Assembly (NCBI RefSeq): GCF_003114815.1
Contig: NZ_BFAZ01000008.1
Span: 222,406-286,405 of the forward strand
Reading direction: 5' to 3'
Length of the DNA stretch: 64,000 nucleotides
From: Leptospira ellinghausenii
GTDB lineage: Bacteria; Spirochaetota; Leptospiria; Leptospirales; Leptospiraceae
The notes under the pieces were generated by a model. That model worked only from the letters and a program-made list of their open reading frames with translations. It searched no databases and was not told the origin of the DNA. The position numbers were made by a program, and so were the translations under genes. The stretch's first letter is position 1. Every line of letters begins with the position of its first letter. This document shows, piece after piece, positions 27,935-38,164 of the stretch.

Positions 27935-30178
27935 ATGCGTATTCAAATATTCCTTCTGTTTTTGCCTATATTCTTCTTTTGTAAACCTGCTGAACTTTCG
28001 AATGGATGTGACCCCAAATCAAAATCCTATTTGTTGGGAAGCATCATTCGATTCGCTACTTCTGATATTTCTCCTTCTTGTTTGCCCGCATTTTCGCCAT
28101 TAGATGTTGATTATTGGGGTGTTTTTGGTGGGAGTGCCACTGTCAATTCAATGGAAATTTACGGCAATGAACTTATTCTTGGTGGTTCGTTCACCTCTCT
28201 AGGACCTAATGTTGGTTCCACATATTATTTAGATACATATACGGGAAAAATCATATCAAATTTTGAATGCCCTTTTTTAAAACTAAACGATATAGCTAAG
28301 GCTGTCGTTTCTGACGGAAGTGGAGGCTATTATATTGCTGGTAATTTCACATATGCCAGAGGTATCCAATTTCAAAATATCGTACATATGTTACCAAATT
28401 GCAAATTGGATTTAAATTTTCGTCCAAATCCAGTTACACCACCTAATATTTATTCGATGGCGATATTTGGAGACAAAATTTATATCGGTGGTGTCATTTC
28501 ATCATGGGACGGAAATACAAGAAACAATTTTGTCGTGCTCAACCGCTTTACTGGTGCTTTAGATTCAATGGTGATGGATGTTAACTCAGCTGTAGAAAAA
28601 CTTTTAGTTTACAATCAAAAATTATACATTGCTGGCCAATTTGCAACGGTAAATGGTTTTGGACGTGATCGAATTGCAAGAATTGATTTACTCACTTCTT
28701 CTCTAGATTCTTGGGTATCATCTAGTACTCAAAACAGTACAATACGAGCATTAGCAATTGGTACAATTTCTGGTTCCCCTGCTCTTATCGTCGGCGGTGC
28801 GTTTACTTCTCCAAGAAACTATGCATTTGCATTAGATTTAAATGGAACGCTGTTAGCATGGAATCCAAACTTTAATGGGATTGTTGATGCCATTGCCACT
28901 TCTGGCTCTAAAATTTATGTTGGAGGATCTTTTACAACAGTGAATGGAGGAACCGCAAGGACTAACTTTGCTGTTGTTGATTCGAATACTGGAACGGAAC
29001 TGGGACTCAATTATGGAGTGAATGGAAATGTCCACCAAGTGATCGAAAATAATGGTCAAATCTATTTGTTTGGCTCCTTTACTTCTGTTTTAGGAGATAC
29101 TAGAAATTATGGCGCGAGTATTGATGCGAATACAAATACCATGAGAGAATGGAATCCAAATTTTTTAAATCAATTCCCTTATCCGTCTGCGGCTGCTGCT
29201 TTTTCGTTAGATGGCAGTAGGATTATGATACCAGGAAGTATTGGAACTGTGAATTATGTAAACCGATCCAATATCGCTTCTGTTTATTTAGATACTGGCT
29301 TACCTTCTAATTGGGCACCTTCCATTGACAACGAAGTAAGTGTTCTCCATATTAAACGGAATTTTCTCTTTTTAGGTGGATCATTTACATCTATCAGCGG
29401 ACAAAGTAGGCCTCGATTAGCTGCGTTTAGACTACCTACCTATGAGTTATCATCCTTCAATCCGAATGTAAACTCAGGAAGTGTCACAAACTTAATTTCT
29501 GATGAAACCAATTTTTATTTTGGTGGTACTTTCACAAATGTAAATGGATCAACGAGAAATAATGTTGCCTCTTTTTCAATCGATACTTTTACACTTACCA
29601 GTTGGAATCCTAATGCAAATAACCAAGTAAGTGCTTTGTTTGATTTAAATGACTCTATTTTGTTAGGTGGTCTTTTTACCAATGCTGGTGGTTCAATCTC
29701 TACTTATATCCGAGCCGTAAACAAAACTGACGGTACGGCAATCAATATTCCAACATCGTTTCCAAATGCCGATGTCTCTGGATTTGCTTCTTATAATGGT
29801 AAAATTTATGTTGGTGGTACTTTTACCACCGTTGGCGGATCATCCAATCAAAATTTAGCAAGTTTCCAGAAAGACACTGGAGTATTTGAAACAAACCGTT
29901 TCCAATTGAATGGTGGTGCATTTTATAATATGCATGTAACAAATGATGGATTGATGGTTTTACATGGTGCTTTTTCATCTATCAATACAACGGCAGCACA
30001 AGGAACAGCATTTATCAATTTGAATACGAACCAAGTGACTCCATGGAACGTAGCACAAACAGGTGTTACATTCCATCAAAAACAATACGGGAAATATTTA
30101 TTCATTGGCGGGAATATTACAGAACGAGGTTACGAGCCCTTTAGTGGATACCATCGCATTGAACTACCAAAATTATAA
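27935..30178 (+). CDS. Repeat-propeller lipoprotein (delta-60/DUF5122-like repeats)
   Basis: 747 aa. The signal peptide (MRIQIFLLFLPIFFFC) ends in a lipobox at Cys16. At least ten repeats of about 45-60 residues carry the pattern [LI]x[VI]GGxFTxxxGxxRxxx[AV]xxD followed by Asn-Pro or Trp-Asn-Pro. This repeat is like DUF5122/delta-60 beta-propeller repeats, probably forming one or two propellers on the cell surface. No enzyme motif. Repeat proteins of this kind are ligand- or surface-binding; its target is unknown. Confidence 0.85.
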   Translation: MRIQIFLLFLPIFFFCKPAELSNGCDPKSKSYLLGSIIRFATSDISPSCLPAFSPLDVDYWGVFGGSATVNSMEIYGNELILGGSFTSLGPNVGSTYYLDTYTGKIISNFECPFLKLNDIAKAVVSDGSGGYYIAGNFTYARGIQFQNIVHMLPNCKLDLNFRPNPVTPPNIYSMAIFGDKIYIGGVISSWDGNTRNNFVVLNRFTGALDSMVMDVNSAVEKLLVYNQKLYIAGQFATVNGFGRDRIARIDLLTSSLDSWVSSSTQNSTIRALAIGTISGSPALIVGGAFTSPRNYAFALDLNGTLLAWNPNFNGIVDAIATSGSKIYVGGSFTTVNGGTARTNFAVVDSNTGTELGLNYGVNGNVHQVIENNGQIYLFGSFTSVLGDTRNYGASIDANTNTMREWNPNFLNQFPYPSAAAAFSLDGSRIMIPGSIGTVNYVNRSNIASVYLDTGLPSNWAPSIDNEVSVLHIKRNFLFLGGSFTSISGQSRPRLAAFRLPTYELSSFNPNVNSGSVTNLISDETNFYFGGTFTNVNGSTRNNVASFSIDTFTLTSWNPNANNQVSALFDLNDSILLGGLFTNAGGSISTYIRAVNKTDGTAINIPTSFPNADVSGFASYNGKIYVGGTFTTVGGSSNQNLASFQKDTGVFETNRFQLNGGAFYNMHVTNDGLMVLHGAFSSINTTAAQGTAFINLNTNQVTPWNVAQTGVTFHQKQYGKYLFIGGNITERGYEPFSGYHRIELPKL

Positions 30179-30299
30179 TGAGTCTAATTATTATATAAAT
30201 ATCTAAAAATTGAATTAAAAATAAAACCGAAACGCATAATTCTCTCGAATTTTAAGTCATATAGAATACCCTGTATTGTATATGACTAGTGGAGAGTAT

Positions 30300-31511
30300 A
30301 TGAAACGAATCGTAGTTTTAGGTAGTAATTTTGCAGGTGTTACTGCAGCAATCTCAACAAAAAGAAAACTTGGCAATTCGGTCGAAGTGATTGTCATTTC
30401 ACCTGCACTCAATTTTTTATATGTTCCTTCTCTCATTTGGGTTCCCTTCGGAATCCGAAAAGTAAAAGACATTACATTTCCCGTTGAACCGATGTTAGTA
30501 AAGAAAGGTGTGCGATTTATTCATGATCGAGGAACAAAAGTGATTCCAGATCGAAATGTTGTTCTCACTGAAAAACACGGTGAAATCACATATGACTATT
30601 TAGTCGTAGCAACCGGTGCTTCTCTTAACTTCGAAATTCTACCAAATCTAAACCCAAAAGAAAATATGATACAATGTATTGTCACTCCTGAACTTGCAGA
30701 AAAATCAGCGCTAGCTTTCGAAGAAATAGTAAAAAATCCAGGTCCAGTAGTAGTTGCTGCTACTCAAGGAGCAAGTTGTATGGGAGCAGCATATGAATAT
30801 TTGTTCAATTTAGATAAGTATCTTAGGAAAAGAGGAGTTCGCAAACAAGTTGAAATCACCTGGGTAACACCTGAACCATTTTTAGGTCATTTTGGAATTG
30901 GTGGTATTGTAGGTGGTCAAAAAATGTTAGAAATATTTATGAAATTATATGGGATTAAATGGGTTACCAATGCTACGATTCAAAAAATTGAAAAGGAGAA
31001 AATTACATTAGGTGATTCAACGGAGATACCTTATAAGATGTCTATGATGATACCTCCTTTTTTAGGAGCAGATGTCATGAAAAATTCTACTGAACTTGTA
31101 GATGAAAAAGGATTCGTAGTTACAAATGAAGGATACCAACACATCAAATATAAAAATGTTTATGCAGCAGGACTTGCTGTTGAAGTAATTGCACCATTTA
31201 AAAAATGTGCTGCACCATTCGGAGTTCCCAAAACAGGTTTCCCATCGGACGTTATGGGGAAAATTGTCGCAGAAAATATAAAGAATGATATCCTCGGAAA
31301 TGGAAAATTCAAAACCATGCCTTTCGGTAAAATCCCAGGGATATGTATCATGGATGCTGGAAAAAAAGAAGTTTGGATTCTCACCAATCACCTATTTAAA
31401 CCCAGACAATTTGAATTGATGATACCCAATATGTTTTACAATTTCGGGAAAATTATGTTAGAAAAATATATGTTATGGAAAAACAAAAAAGGATTTGTGC
31501 AACTTCCATAA
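30300..31511 (+). CDS. Sulfide:quinone oxidoreductase-like flavoprotein
   Basis: 403 aa from the ATG at 30300, preceded by GGAGAG; an ATG at 30276 gives a less convincing start. The FAD-binding motif ([13 protein letters not shown]) opens the protein, ATGAS follows at 104-108, and the second dinucleotide fold has [16 protein letters not shown]. The cysteines C126, C160 and C349 fall close to the three redox Cys of sulfide:quinone oxidoreductases (C128, C160, C356 in the Acidithiobacillus enzyme). [10 protein letters not shown] matches the quinone-pocket motif. It probably oxidises sulfide or a related thiol and passes electrons to quinone at the inner membrane. Flavocytochrome c or other NDH-2-like roles are alternatives. 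Confidence 0.8.
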   Translation: MKRIVVLGSNFAGVTAAISTKRKLGNSVEVIVISPALNFLYVPSLIWVPFGIRKVKDITFPVEPMLVKKGVRFIHDRGTKVIPDRNVVLTEKHGEITYDYLVVATGASLNFEILPNLNPKENMIQCIVTPELAEKSALAFEEIVKNPGPVVVAATQGASCMGAAYEYLFNLDKYLRKRGVRKQVEITWVTPEPFLGHFGIGGIVGGQKMLEIFMKLYGIKWVTNATIQKIEKEKITLGDSTEIPYKMSMMIPPFLGADVMKNSTELVDEKGFVVTNEGYQHIKYKNVYAAGLAVEVIAPFKKCAAPFGVPKTGFPSDVMGKIVAENIKNDILGNGKFKTMPFGKIPGICIMDAGKKEVWILTNHLFKPRQFELMIPNMFYNFGKIMLEKYMLWKNKKGFVQLP

Positions 31512-31557
31512 GTTTGAACATAAATATTCCTTTGAAAGGAAAGAACAAAAGCAAAAG

Positions 31558-31584
31558 TGGTCTTGAGAAATCGTTTCTAGACCA
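31558..31584 (+). promoter_or_regulatory. Stable hairpin next to the start codon of the kinase gene
   Basis: TGGTCT (31558-31563) pairs with AGACCA (31579-31584), and inside it AGAAA (31566-31570) pairs with TTTCT (31574-31578) around a TCG loop. It ends two bases before the ATG of the 7TMR kinase. There is no T-tract, so a role in translation control is more likely than termination. Confidence 0.4.
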
Positions 31585-31586
31585 AA

Positions 31587-33629
31587 ATGCATTTGAAATT
31601 TGGAATTATACTTTTATGTTTTTCTTTTTTGATTTCTTGTCACGATAATGAAAGACTAAAAGATATTCCACATGTTCAAAAAGGTATTATTGATCTAACT
31701 AATGTTAAATTCAATGATCACACAATCCTACCGTTATCTGGGGAATGGGATTTTTTTTGGCAAAAATTTAACTCACCAACTAGATCCACTAACCAAGTAT
31801 CTTCTTCTCTACCCATCCAAAACAACAATTTCGAAAGTAAACCTGTATTTTTGAAAGTAGGGAAACGGTGGAAAGAAATCCATTCGGGAACAGGCTTTGC
31901 CACCTACCAAGTCAAAATATTTTTCCCAGAGACTTCACCTGCAGAACCGTTTGCGATTCGTTTTTTGCAAACAGGTGGAGCTGCGATGGAAGTTTTCCTT
32001 GATGGAAATCCATCTCTTTCCTTGGGAAAAGTGGGAAAAACGAAAGAGGCGATGATACCGACTAGAAGTTCAGGTATCGTGGTTCTTCCTCATGGAATAA
32101 AAAATATCAATTTAACTGTCCATATTTCTAATTATTACCATGACGATGGATCGTTTTGGTATCCTCCAAAATTAGGAAAATATCGCGACATTCAAAATGA
32201 ATTCATCCAAGAAATCACATTCGATTCCCTATTAACAGGTGCCTTGTTTTTTATGGCATTTTATCATTTCCTATTATTCTTTTTCAGAAGGAATCGGTCA
32301 TTGATTTTGTTTTTTGGATTATTCAGCTTCACCACTGCCCTTCATTCCATTTCATTAAATGGAGACATCTTATACCATTTGATTCCCAATGTTCCTTATC
32401 GAATCGCATTTTCTTTATCACTTATCTTTTATTTGGCGATGCCATTTTATCTTTCGTTTTTAGAACAATTATACCCAAAAGAATTTTCCAAGAAGTTCAT
32501 TCGGGCATTTTCTTTTATTTGTTTTATATTGTATTTGGCTGTGGTATTGTTACCAACGGAACTCGGCTCCCAAACCACACTTTTTGGAATTTTTTTTACA
32601 ATCTCAGGATTACTTTACTCCATACTTTGTTTAACAAAATCTGCTTTCGATAAACAAGAATTAGCACTTAGTTTATTACTCATACAGGTTTTCTTATTAT
32701 TTAGTGCGATTAACGATACTTTAATTTTATATGGTTTTTTCCAACATTCACTCATTTTGAAATATTCTTATTTATCTACAGTATTATTCCAATCACTCAT
32801 CCTTGCTTCTTTTTTCACAAAAACATTCATCAAAAATGAGACTTTAAAAAACGAACTTACAAAATTAAATGAATCTCTCGAACAAGCAGTTGTGGCTCGT
32901 ACAGAAGAATATCGAGAAGCAAAACAAATTGCAGAAGAAGCAAACCAATGGAAAGATAAATTTATTTCACTAGTGGCACATGACTTACGATCACCATTGA
33001 GTACAGTTTACTCTGCACTTACATTAACTTACGACGAAGATACACCAAAAGAAGAAAAGGATCATATTTCAAAACAAATATTTGTCATATTGGAAAATGC
33101 GATGTCTACCGTTGAACATTTATTAAATTTGAATAGGTTTCAATTGGATAAAGGACAAATCCATTTGGATTTAACTGAAAACAATGTAATCGAATCAGTA
33201 AACCAAGTCATCGAAACATTTGCATTGGAACTTAAGAAAAAATCCATTCAAGTTGAAATTACTGTTTCCGATTCGGCAAAAGTATACGCGGACAAATCGA
33301 TTCTAAATGAAATCATTAGGAATCTGATTGCAAACGCGATCAAATTCAGTCATCCAAATGGGAAAATCGAAGTTAGTTTTGCCGAAACTGTAGAAGTATC
33401 TATCATTTCCATTCGAGATTATGGAACAGGAATTTCTGCTGAACAAAAATCAAGAATATTCACCGATCCAATCTCCTCTCCAGGTACTTTAGGAGAAAAG
33501 GGATTTGGCATTGGTTTAAAACTTTGTTACGAATTAATGAGACTGCAGAATGGAAATATACGAGTAGAATCGGAGTTAACACAAGGGAGCCTCTTTTTAC
33601 TCGAGTTTCCAAAAAGAAATCAAACCTGA
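31587..33629 (+). CDS. 7TMR-DISM sensor histidine kinase
   Basis: 680 aa. It opens with a signal peptide that has a possible lipobox (FSFLISC), followed by an extracytoplasmic 7TMR-DISMED2-like jelly-roll (about 35-190), then a seven-helix 7TMR-DISM domain (about 205-405) and a coiled coil (EQAVVARTEEYREAKQIAEEAN). The kinase half has H-box SLVAHDLRSPLSTVY, N-box EIIRNLIANAIKFS, G1 DYGTGIS and G2 GFGIGLKL, so it should be active. It senses a periplasmic ligand, perhaps a carbohydrate. No cognate response regulator is adjacent. Confidence 0.92.
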   Translation: MHLKFGIILLCFSFLISCHDNERLKDIPHVQKGIIDLTNVKFNDHTILPLSGEWDFFWQKFNSPTRSTNQVSSSLPIQNNNFESKPVFLKVGKRWKEIHSGTGFATYQVKIFFPETSPAEPFAIRFLQTGGAAMEVFLDGNPSLSLGKVGKTKEAMIPTRSSGIVVLPHGIKNINLTVHISNYYHDDGSFWYPPKLGKYRDIQNEFIQEITFDSLLTGALFFMAFYHFLLFFFRRNRSLILFFGLFSFTTALHSISLNGDILYHLIPNVPYRIAFSLSLIFYLAMPFYLSFLEQLYPKEFSKKFIRAFSFICFILYLAVVLLPTELGSQTTLFGIFFTISGLLYSILCLTKSAFDKQELALSLLLIQVFLLFSAINDTLILYGFFQHSLILKYSYLSTVLFQSLILASFFTKTFIKNETLKNELTKLNESLEQAVVARTEEYREAKQIAEEANQWKDKFISLVAHDLRSPLSTVYSALTLTYDEDTPKEEKDHISKQIFVILENAMSTVEHLLNLNRFQLDKGQIHLDLTENNVIESVNQVIETFALELKKKSIQVEITVSDSAKVYADKSILNEIIRNLIANAIKFSHPNGKIEVSFAETVEVSIISIRDYGTGISAEQKSRIFTDPISSPGTLGEKGFGIGLKLCYELMRLQNGNIRVESELTQGSLFLLEFPKRNQT

Positions 33630-33686
33630 TAATTTCTTGATTATTTCTCGAGGCATCGGATACTTTTGTAGAACAGGAGAAATCAA

Positions 33687-36600
33687 ATGAGACGTATTAT
33701 TTTATTACCGTTTCTTTTTTCTCTTGTTACCTGTTCGTTTCCACATTTGTCAAGAAGTCCCTTAGACTATTTGGCTTTCCTTCGTGTTTTCACTGGCTTA
33801 GGTCAAAGTTTAGGGGGAGTTGTTTCGGGACTAAGGTCAGGAACATCGGTAACACTCACCAATGGCAACGATTCAATCACCATTTCAGCTGATGGAAATT
33901 TTACATTCCCCACACGATTAACAACAGGCCAAAGTTATGATGTTGGTTTAACGACTAACGGAGTTGGAATCACTTGTTCCATAACCAATGCGAAGGGAGT
34001 TGCCCAAAACTCACCAATAACAAACGTTAGTGTTACCTGCGGGATTGGTGTCGGTTTTTATGAAGTTGGAGTCAATATTTCGGGGATCAGTGGATCAATT
34101 TCTGTACAAAACAATGCAGCGGAAACTCTCACGATATCTTCAAATGGACTCACCAAATTTTCTGCTTTGCATCCAACTGGATCCAATTATGCAGTCACAA
34201 TTACCTCACAACCTGCAGGAACGGTTTGTACTTTTGATAACCCATTGTTAGCTTCTGGTACGATTGCAGCTACGAACGTAACAATTTTTATCACTTGTGT
34301 CAATGGTTACATTGTTGGTGGAAATTTGTTTTCTTCTACTAGCAGTGATTTAGGAACAAATTTAATCAATCGAAAGACATATATCAGGACATTTGTCGGT
34401 TCATTCCCCACTAACAATGGTGGTACGGGTCCTGCTTCTGGTGTAGCGGTAGCTACCGCCTTACCAACTGTTGCTAGGTTCACGAATCCGAGCATGTTAA
34501 CAAGTGATGCAAGTTTCCTTTATGTTGCTGATACTGGCAATGGGGTGATTCGTAAAATTGATAAATCTTCAGGTGTTACTACCATTCTTGCAGGAGGAAA
34601 CACAGGCGGAGGAATCACTTGTCCGGGGACTGTCACTACGAATTGTTTGGATGGAGTCGGAACTGCTGCCCAATTTAATGGAATTGTTGGGATCACTACA
34701 AATGGGAATAATTTATTCGTATTAGAATTGAATGGAAATCGGATTCGAATTGTAAACTTGGCAACATCCGTTGTTTCTACGTTTGCTGGATCTGGATCAT
34801 CCGGCGCAGCAGATAATGCATCTGGAATTTTAGCTTCTTTTTCCAATCCGACTTGGCTCACCTTACATAATGGAATTTTTTATATCGTTGACCGAGGAAA
34901 CTGTACAATTCGTACGGTAGACCCACTCACTTCTGCTGTAGGAACAATTGCTGGAGGAGCTGGTTCTTGTAATTTTGCAAACAATCCAGTTGGTACAAGC
35001 GCAAGGTTTGTATCTCCAATCGCTATTGTAGGATTAGGTAGTTACCTCTACGTAACTGATGTTGGAGTGGGTGGAGGTTATAAAATTAGAAGGATTGCAC
35101 TCACGGGTACAAATGCAGTTGATACCTTGGCAGGTGATGGAGTACAAGCATCAACCGATGGTTTTGGGACCTCCGCTCAATTTAATGACCCACATGGAAT
35201 CACAACCGACGGGACAAATTTGTTTTTATCAGAATGGCTCGGACATAGAATTCGCCATATAAACTTAAGTAATAATAAAGTCACAACACTGGTAGGAAGT
35301 ACTTCAGGGTATTCTGATAATGCGACTGGGAATGGCTTACTCAATTTCCCTGGTTACATCACGACGGATGGACAAAAAGTATACATCGCTGACCAAGGGA
35401 ACCACTCCATTCGTTTTTTAGAACCTGCCGAATTAATCCACTATTCATTCGATGGAAACGCTAACGATTCAATCGGAACCAATCACGGTTCACTGATTGG
35501 TTCTCCTACTTTCACTTCAGACGAAAATGGACTTTCCAATGGTGCTTATGAATTGAATGGAACATCGGATTACATTGTATCATCAGGACCATTAACTCAA
35601 AACACAGATAATATCACTTTCTCCGCTTGGGTACACGCTTCTGCAAATGATGTCACCCAATTCATTCTTTACAATGGTCTTGGTCTCAGCGATGGATACG
35701 GGCTAATGTTGGATAATTCGGGAAGTTTGAGAATCGACTTAACAGGAACGCAGAGTCCACCTACTGCAATGAAATTACCTCTCAATCGATGGGCACATGT
35801 CGCTGTTCGCCGGTTATCGAACAATTGGCAAATTTTTATCAATGGAAGATCGACAGGAATTGTTTTTTCAACAAGCCCTATCCAACCAAATGCAACAACC
35901 ACATTTAAAATTGGAGATGCTGGAACTGGTAATTTCTTTAGAGGAAAAATTTCTAATGTCCATTTTTTCAATGGTGCGTTAGATGATGATTCCATTCAAA
36001 AGTTAGCCGTACAGGTTCCATCAGGTTTGATTTCCTATTATCCGTTGAATGGAAATGGAAAAGATTACGGCAACTTCATGAATGACCTGACTAATTATGG
36101 AGCCTTCAGTACAACAGATCGTTTTGGTATACCCAATTCAGCGTATTACTTTAATGGAGCCTCCTACTTCCAAAAACCAAATCCAAATGGATTACCAACA
36201 GGTAGTGCAAGTCGTACCATCTGTGCTTGGTTTAATACCTCTTCTGGCATTGGACAATATATCATCAGTTATGGAACACCTGTTCCAAATACAGGAAATG
36301 GTCTTGTCATTGATCCTCCTGAAGTGGGAATGTTTGGATGGTCTGCGGATGCAAAAATATTACACGAAGATTTTGTCAATCAATGGATACATCTTTGTGG
36401 TGTCTTTGATGGTGGAACGCAAATCGTTACTCTATATGAAAACGGTACATTAAGACATTCTGAAACACAAAGTGGTTGGTCTACTGGCACGAGCGCAAAT
36501 TTAGAAATAGGAAAATTAATCACTACAACTGGGTATTTTTCAGGGGATCTTGATGACATTCGAATTTATGATCGGACCTTATCTGTTGCGGAAATCCGAG

Positions 36601-37379
36601 CAATCTCAGGACCTTATCCAACACAAGTTAGTTCCTGGAACCAAACGGTTGCTAGTAGTAGTCTAAAATTTTTCTTATTACCAGAAAGTGCAAACATTGG
36701 TCCAGGTGGTTGCCTTGGCAGTGTCAATTGTGTCTCTGCATGGAATGATCGCAGTGGGAACAATTTCCATGTCTACCAAGGCTCAGCCCCTGCACAGCCA
36801 GTGTACAATGCGACAGGAATTAATGGAGTACCTGCCATTCGTTTTAATGATGCTTCTGCCAATTATTTGTCAACTTCCTGTTCTACAGAACTCTTATCTA
36901 CTTCCAATACGATCTTTGCGATGTACAACGACATTGGAATGACTGGCAGTGATGGAATTTTCCACAATGGTGAAAAACTAATCTATTTACCGGACATTAC
37001 AACTAACAATCTCTTAAGTTTTTTTGATCTCCAACTCAATAATCCAAAATTAATTTCAACGGGTCCTTTTAATACACCGTCAGAAAATATCCTTATGTCC
37101 TTAGATTTTAATGGAACAACGGGCAATATTTTTAAATTTGGGACCCCAGTTGCTTCCTCATCCATACCGAGTGCGGGATTTATTTGTGGAGTTTATGACT
37201 TAAGTATCGGAAGGTACTTATGGAATTCTGGAACTTATCCATTCAATGGGGATTATCATAATGGTCATATAGGAGATATTATCTATTTCAATCAGGTTCT
37301 TTCCACAAGTGACAGAGAACTAGTTGAGTGTTATTTATCAGGGAAATACAGAATGAAAGTTGGACATCGATGTCCTTGA
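33687..37379 (+). CDS. Large multidomain lipoprotein: NHL propeller and LamG-like domains
   Basis: 1230 aa. A lipobox (LFSLVTC) sits in the signal peptide. Residues about 40-205 are two Ig-like or carboxypeptidase-regulatory-like repeats (GLRSGTSVTLTNGNDSI and NISGISGSISVQNNAAET). Residues about 230-590 hold NHL repeats (G.G.T...F..P.g......LYV.D.gN..IR.i), forming a six-bladed propeller. Residues about 590-980 contain two LamG/ConA-like domains (YSFDGNANDSIG and YYPLNGNGKDYGN). The C-terminal 220 residues form another jelly-roll-like domain. A surface protein for carbohydrate or protein binding is likely. Confidence 0.88.
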   Translation: MRRIILLPFLFSLVTCSFPHLSRSPLDYLAFLRVFTGLGQSLGGVVSGLRSGTSVTLTNGNDSITISADGNFTFPTRLTTGQSYDVGLTTNGVGITCSITNAKGVAQNSPITNVSVTCGIGVGFYEVGVNISGISGSISVQNNAAETLTISSNGLTKFSALHPTGSNYAVTITSQPAGTVCTFDNPLLASGTIAATNVTIFITCVNGYIVGGNLFSSTSSDLGTNLINRKTYIRTFVGSFPTNNGGTGPASGVAVATALPTVARFTNPSMLTSDASFLYVADTGNGVIRKIDKSSGVTTILAGGNTGGGITCPGTVTTNCLDGVGTAAQFNGIVGITTNGNNLFVLELNGNRIRIVNLATSVVSTFAGSGSSGAADNASGILASFSNPTWLTLHNGIFYIVDRGNCTIRTVDPLTSAVGTIAGGAGSCNFANNPVGTSARFVSPIAIVGLGSYLYVTDVGVGGGYKIRRIALTGTNAVDTLAGDGVQASTDGFGTSAQFNDPHGITTDGTNLFLSEWLGHRIRHINLSNNKVTTLVGSTSGYSDNATGNGLLNFPGYITTDGQKVYIADQGNHSIRFLEPAELIHYSFDGNANDSIGTNHGSLIGSPTFTSDENGLSNGAYELNGTSDYIVSSGPLTQNTDNITFSAWVHASANDVTQFILYNGLGLSDGYGLMLDNSGSLRIDLTGTQSPPTAMKLPLNRWAHVAVRRLSNNWQIFINGRSTGIVFSTSPIQPNATTTFKIGDAGTGNFFRGKISNVHFFNGALDDDSIQKLAVQVPSGLISYYPLNGNGKDYGNFMNDLTNYGAFSTTDRFGIPNSAYYFNGASYFQKPNPNGLPTGSASRTICAWFNTSSGIGQYIISYGTPVPNTGNGLVIDPPEVGMFGWSADAKILHEDFVNQWIHLCGVFDGGTQIVTLYENGTLRHSETQSGWSTGTSANLEIGKLITTTGYFSGDLDDIRIYDRTLSVAEIRAISGPYPTQVSSWNQTVASSSLKFFLLPESANIGPGGCLGSVNCVSAWNDRSGNNFHVYQGSAPAQPVYNATGINGVPAIRFNDASANYLSTSCSTELLSTSNTIFAMYNDIGMTGSDGIFHNGEKLIYLPDITTNNLLSFFDLQLNNPKLISTGPFNTPSENILMSLDFNGTTGNIFKFGTPVASSSIPSAGFICGVYDLSIGRYLWNSGTYPFNGDYHNGHIGDIIYFNQVLSTSDRELVECYLSGKYRMKVGHRCP

Positions 37380-37411
37380 TGCACCAAATAGCTTGATTTC
37401 CATTTGGTGCA
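37380..37411. terminator. Hairpin between convergent genes
   Basis: TGCACCAAAT (37380-37389) pairs perfectly with ATTTGGTGCA (37402-37411), beginning at the base after the stop codon of the LamG lipoprotein gene. No T-tract follows on either strand, so it may stabilise the transcript end or work with a factor. Confidence 0.45.
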
Positions 37412-37429
37412 ATGAAAGAGTATGTGTTG

Positions 37430-38155
37430 TTAAGTTACAACGTTTGTTTTCTGTTTCAACATTTGTATTCCTAGTGCCATCATCCAAACCAACCAACACA
37501 AACTTCCGACTAACCCTGCGAAGGGTATTTCCTTCACTTCTGGGATGACAAGCGAAAATAATTCAAATTGAGCAAGTAAATATAAAAAGGCAGATACCAA
37601 TCCAAAATGGGAGATCCACTTGGGAAATATTTGGTTTTTACGAAAAACAATTGATACAAGAAACATCCATAAAATTGTAAAGAGTTGGCCTAAATGCTCT
37701 CCAATTAAAACTCCAAATAGATGGTGAATTGTTTGGAAATTGATGAGAACTGCTTGTTTCATAATTTCCGAAGAGTGTGAGTCAAAATATAAATTTGATA
37801 GTATTGGTACAACAAATACCCAACGTAAGAGACCAATCAATTGGAAAAACAAGGAAGCTACACCAAAAATAACTGCCGTTATAGATAACAATGGGCTAAT
37901 TGTTTTTGTACAATGATACAAATGTAAATATGCAAAAAAAAGTGGGAGCCCTGAAATTCCAAAAAACCACCATGTCCATACCAAGGACGAACCACCTTTA
38001 TGGAATTCCGTTAAAATCAATTCTGTTGGTTGTCTCAATATATCAGGATATTGAAAATTCATAATTAAAAGTGTATAAGGAATTTGTATAAGAATGGGTA
38101 TCATGATTAATACCAGTCCAATATACGGATTCCATTTCATTGTTTCATTTTTCAT
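37430..38155 (-). CDS. DUF4386-like membrane protein
   Basis: 241 aa, with about six to seven membrane helices and short loops. The pattern (NPYIGLVLIMIPILIQIPYTLLI at the N-terminus, then WVFVVPILSNLYFD and HHLFGVLIGEHLGQL) matches the DUF4386 family of unknown function. Ribosome-binding site: no strong match. It lies 9 bp downstream of the outer-membrane protein gene (38165) on the same strand, so the two are probably co-transcribed. Confidence 0.75.
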   Translation of the reverse strand: MKNETMKWNPYIGLVLIMIPILIQIPYTLLIMNFQYPDILRQPTELILTEFHKGGSSLVWTWWFFGISGLPLFFAYLHLYHCTKTISPLLSITAVIFGVASLFFQLIGLLRWVFVVPILSNLYFDSHSSEIMKQAVLINFQTIHHLFGVLIGEHLGQLFTILWMFLVSIVFRKNQIFPKWISHFGLVSAFLYLLAQFELFSLVIPEVKEIPFAGLVGSLCWLVWMMALGIQMLKQKTNVVT

Positions 38156-38164
38156 TTTTTACCT

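Noticed and set aside
27935..30178. Tandem repeats in the DNA as a CRISPR or satellite array
   Set aside because: The repetition is at the protein level (GGxFT repeats) with divergent DNA; no regular spacers or identical repeats.
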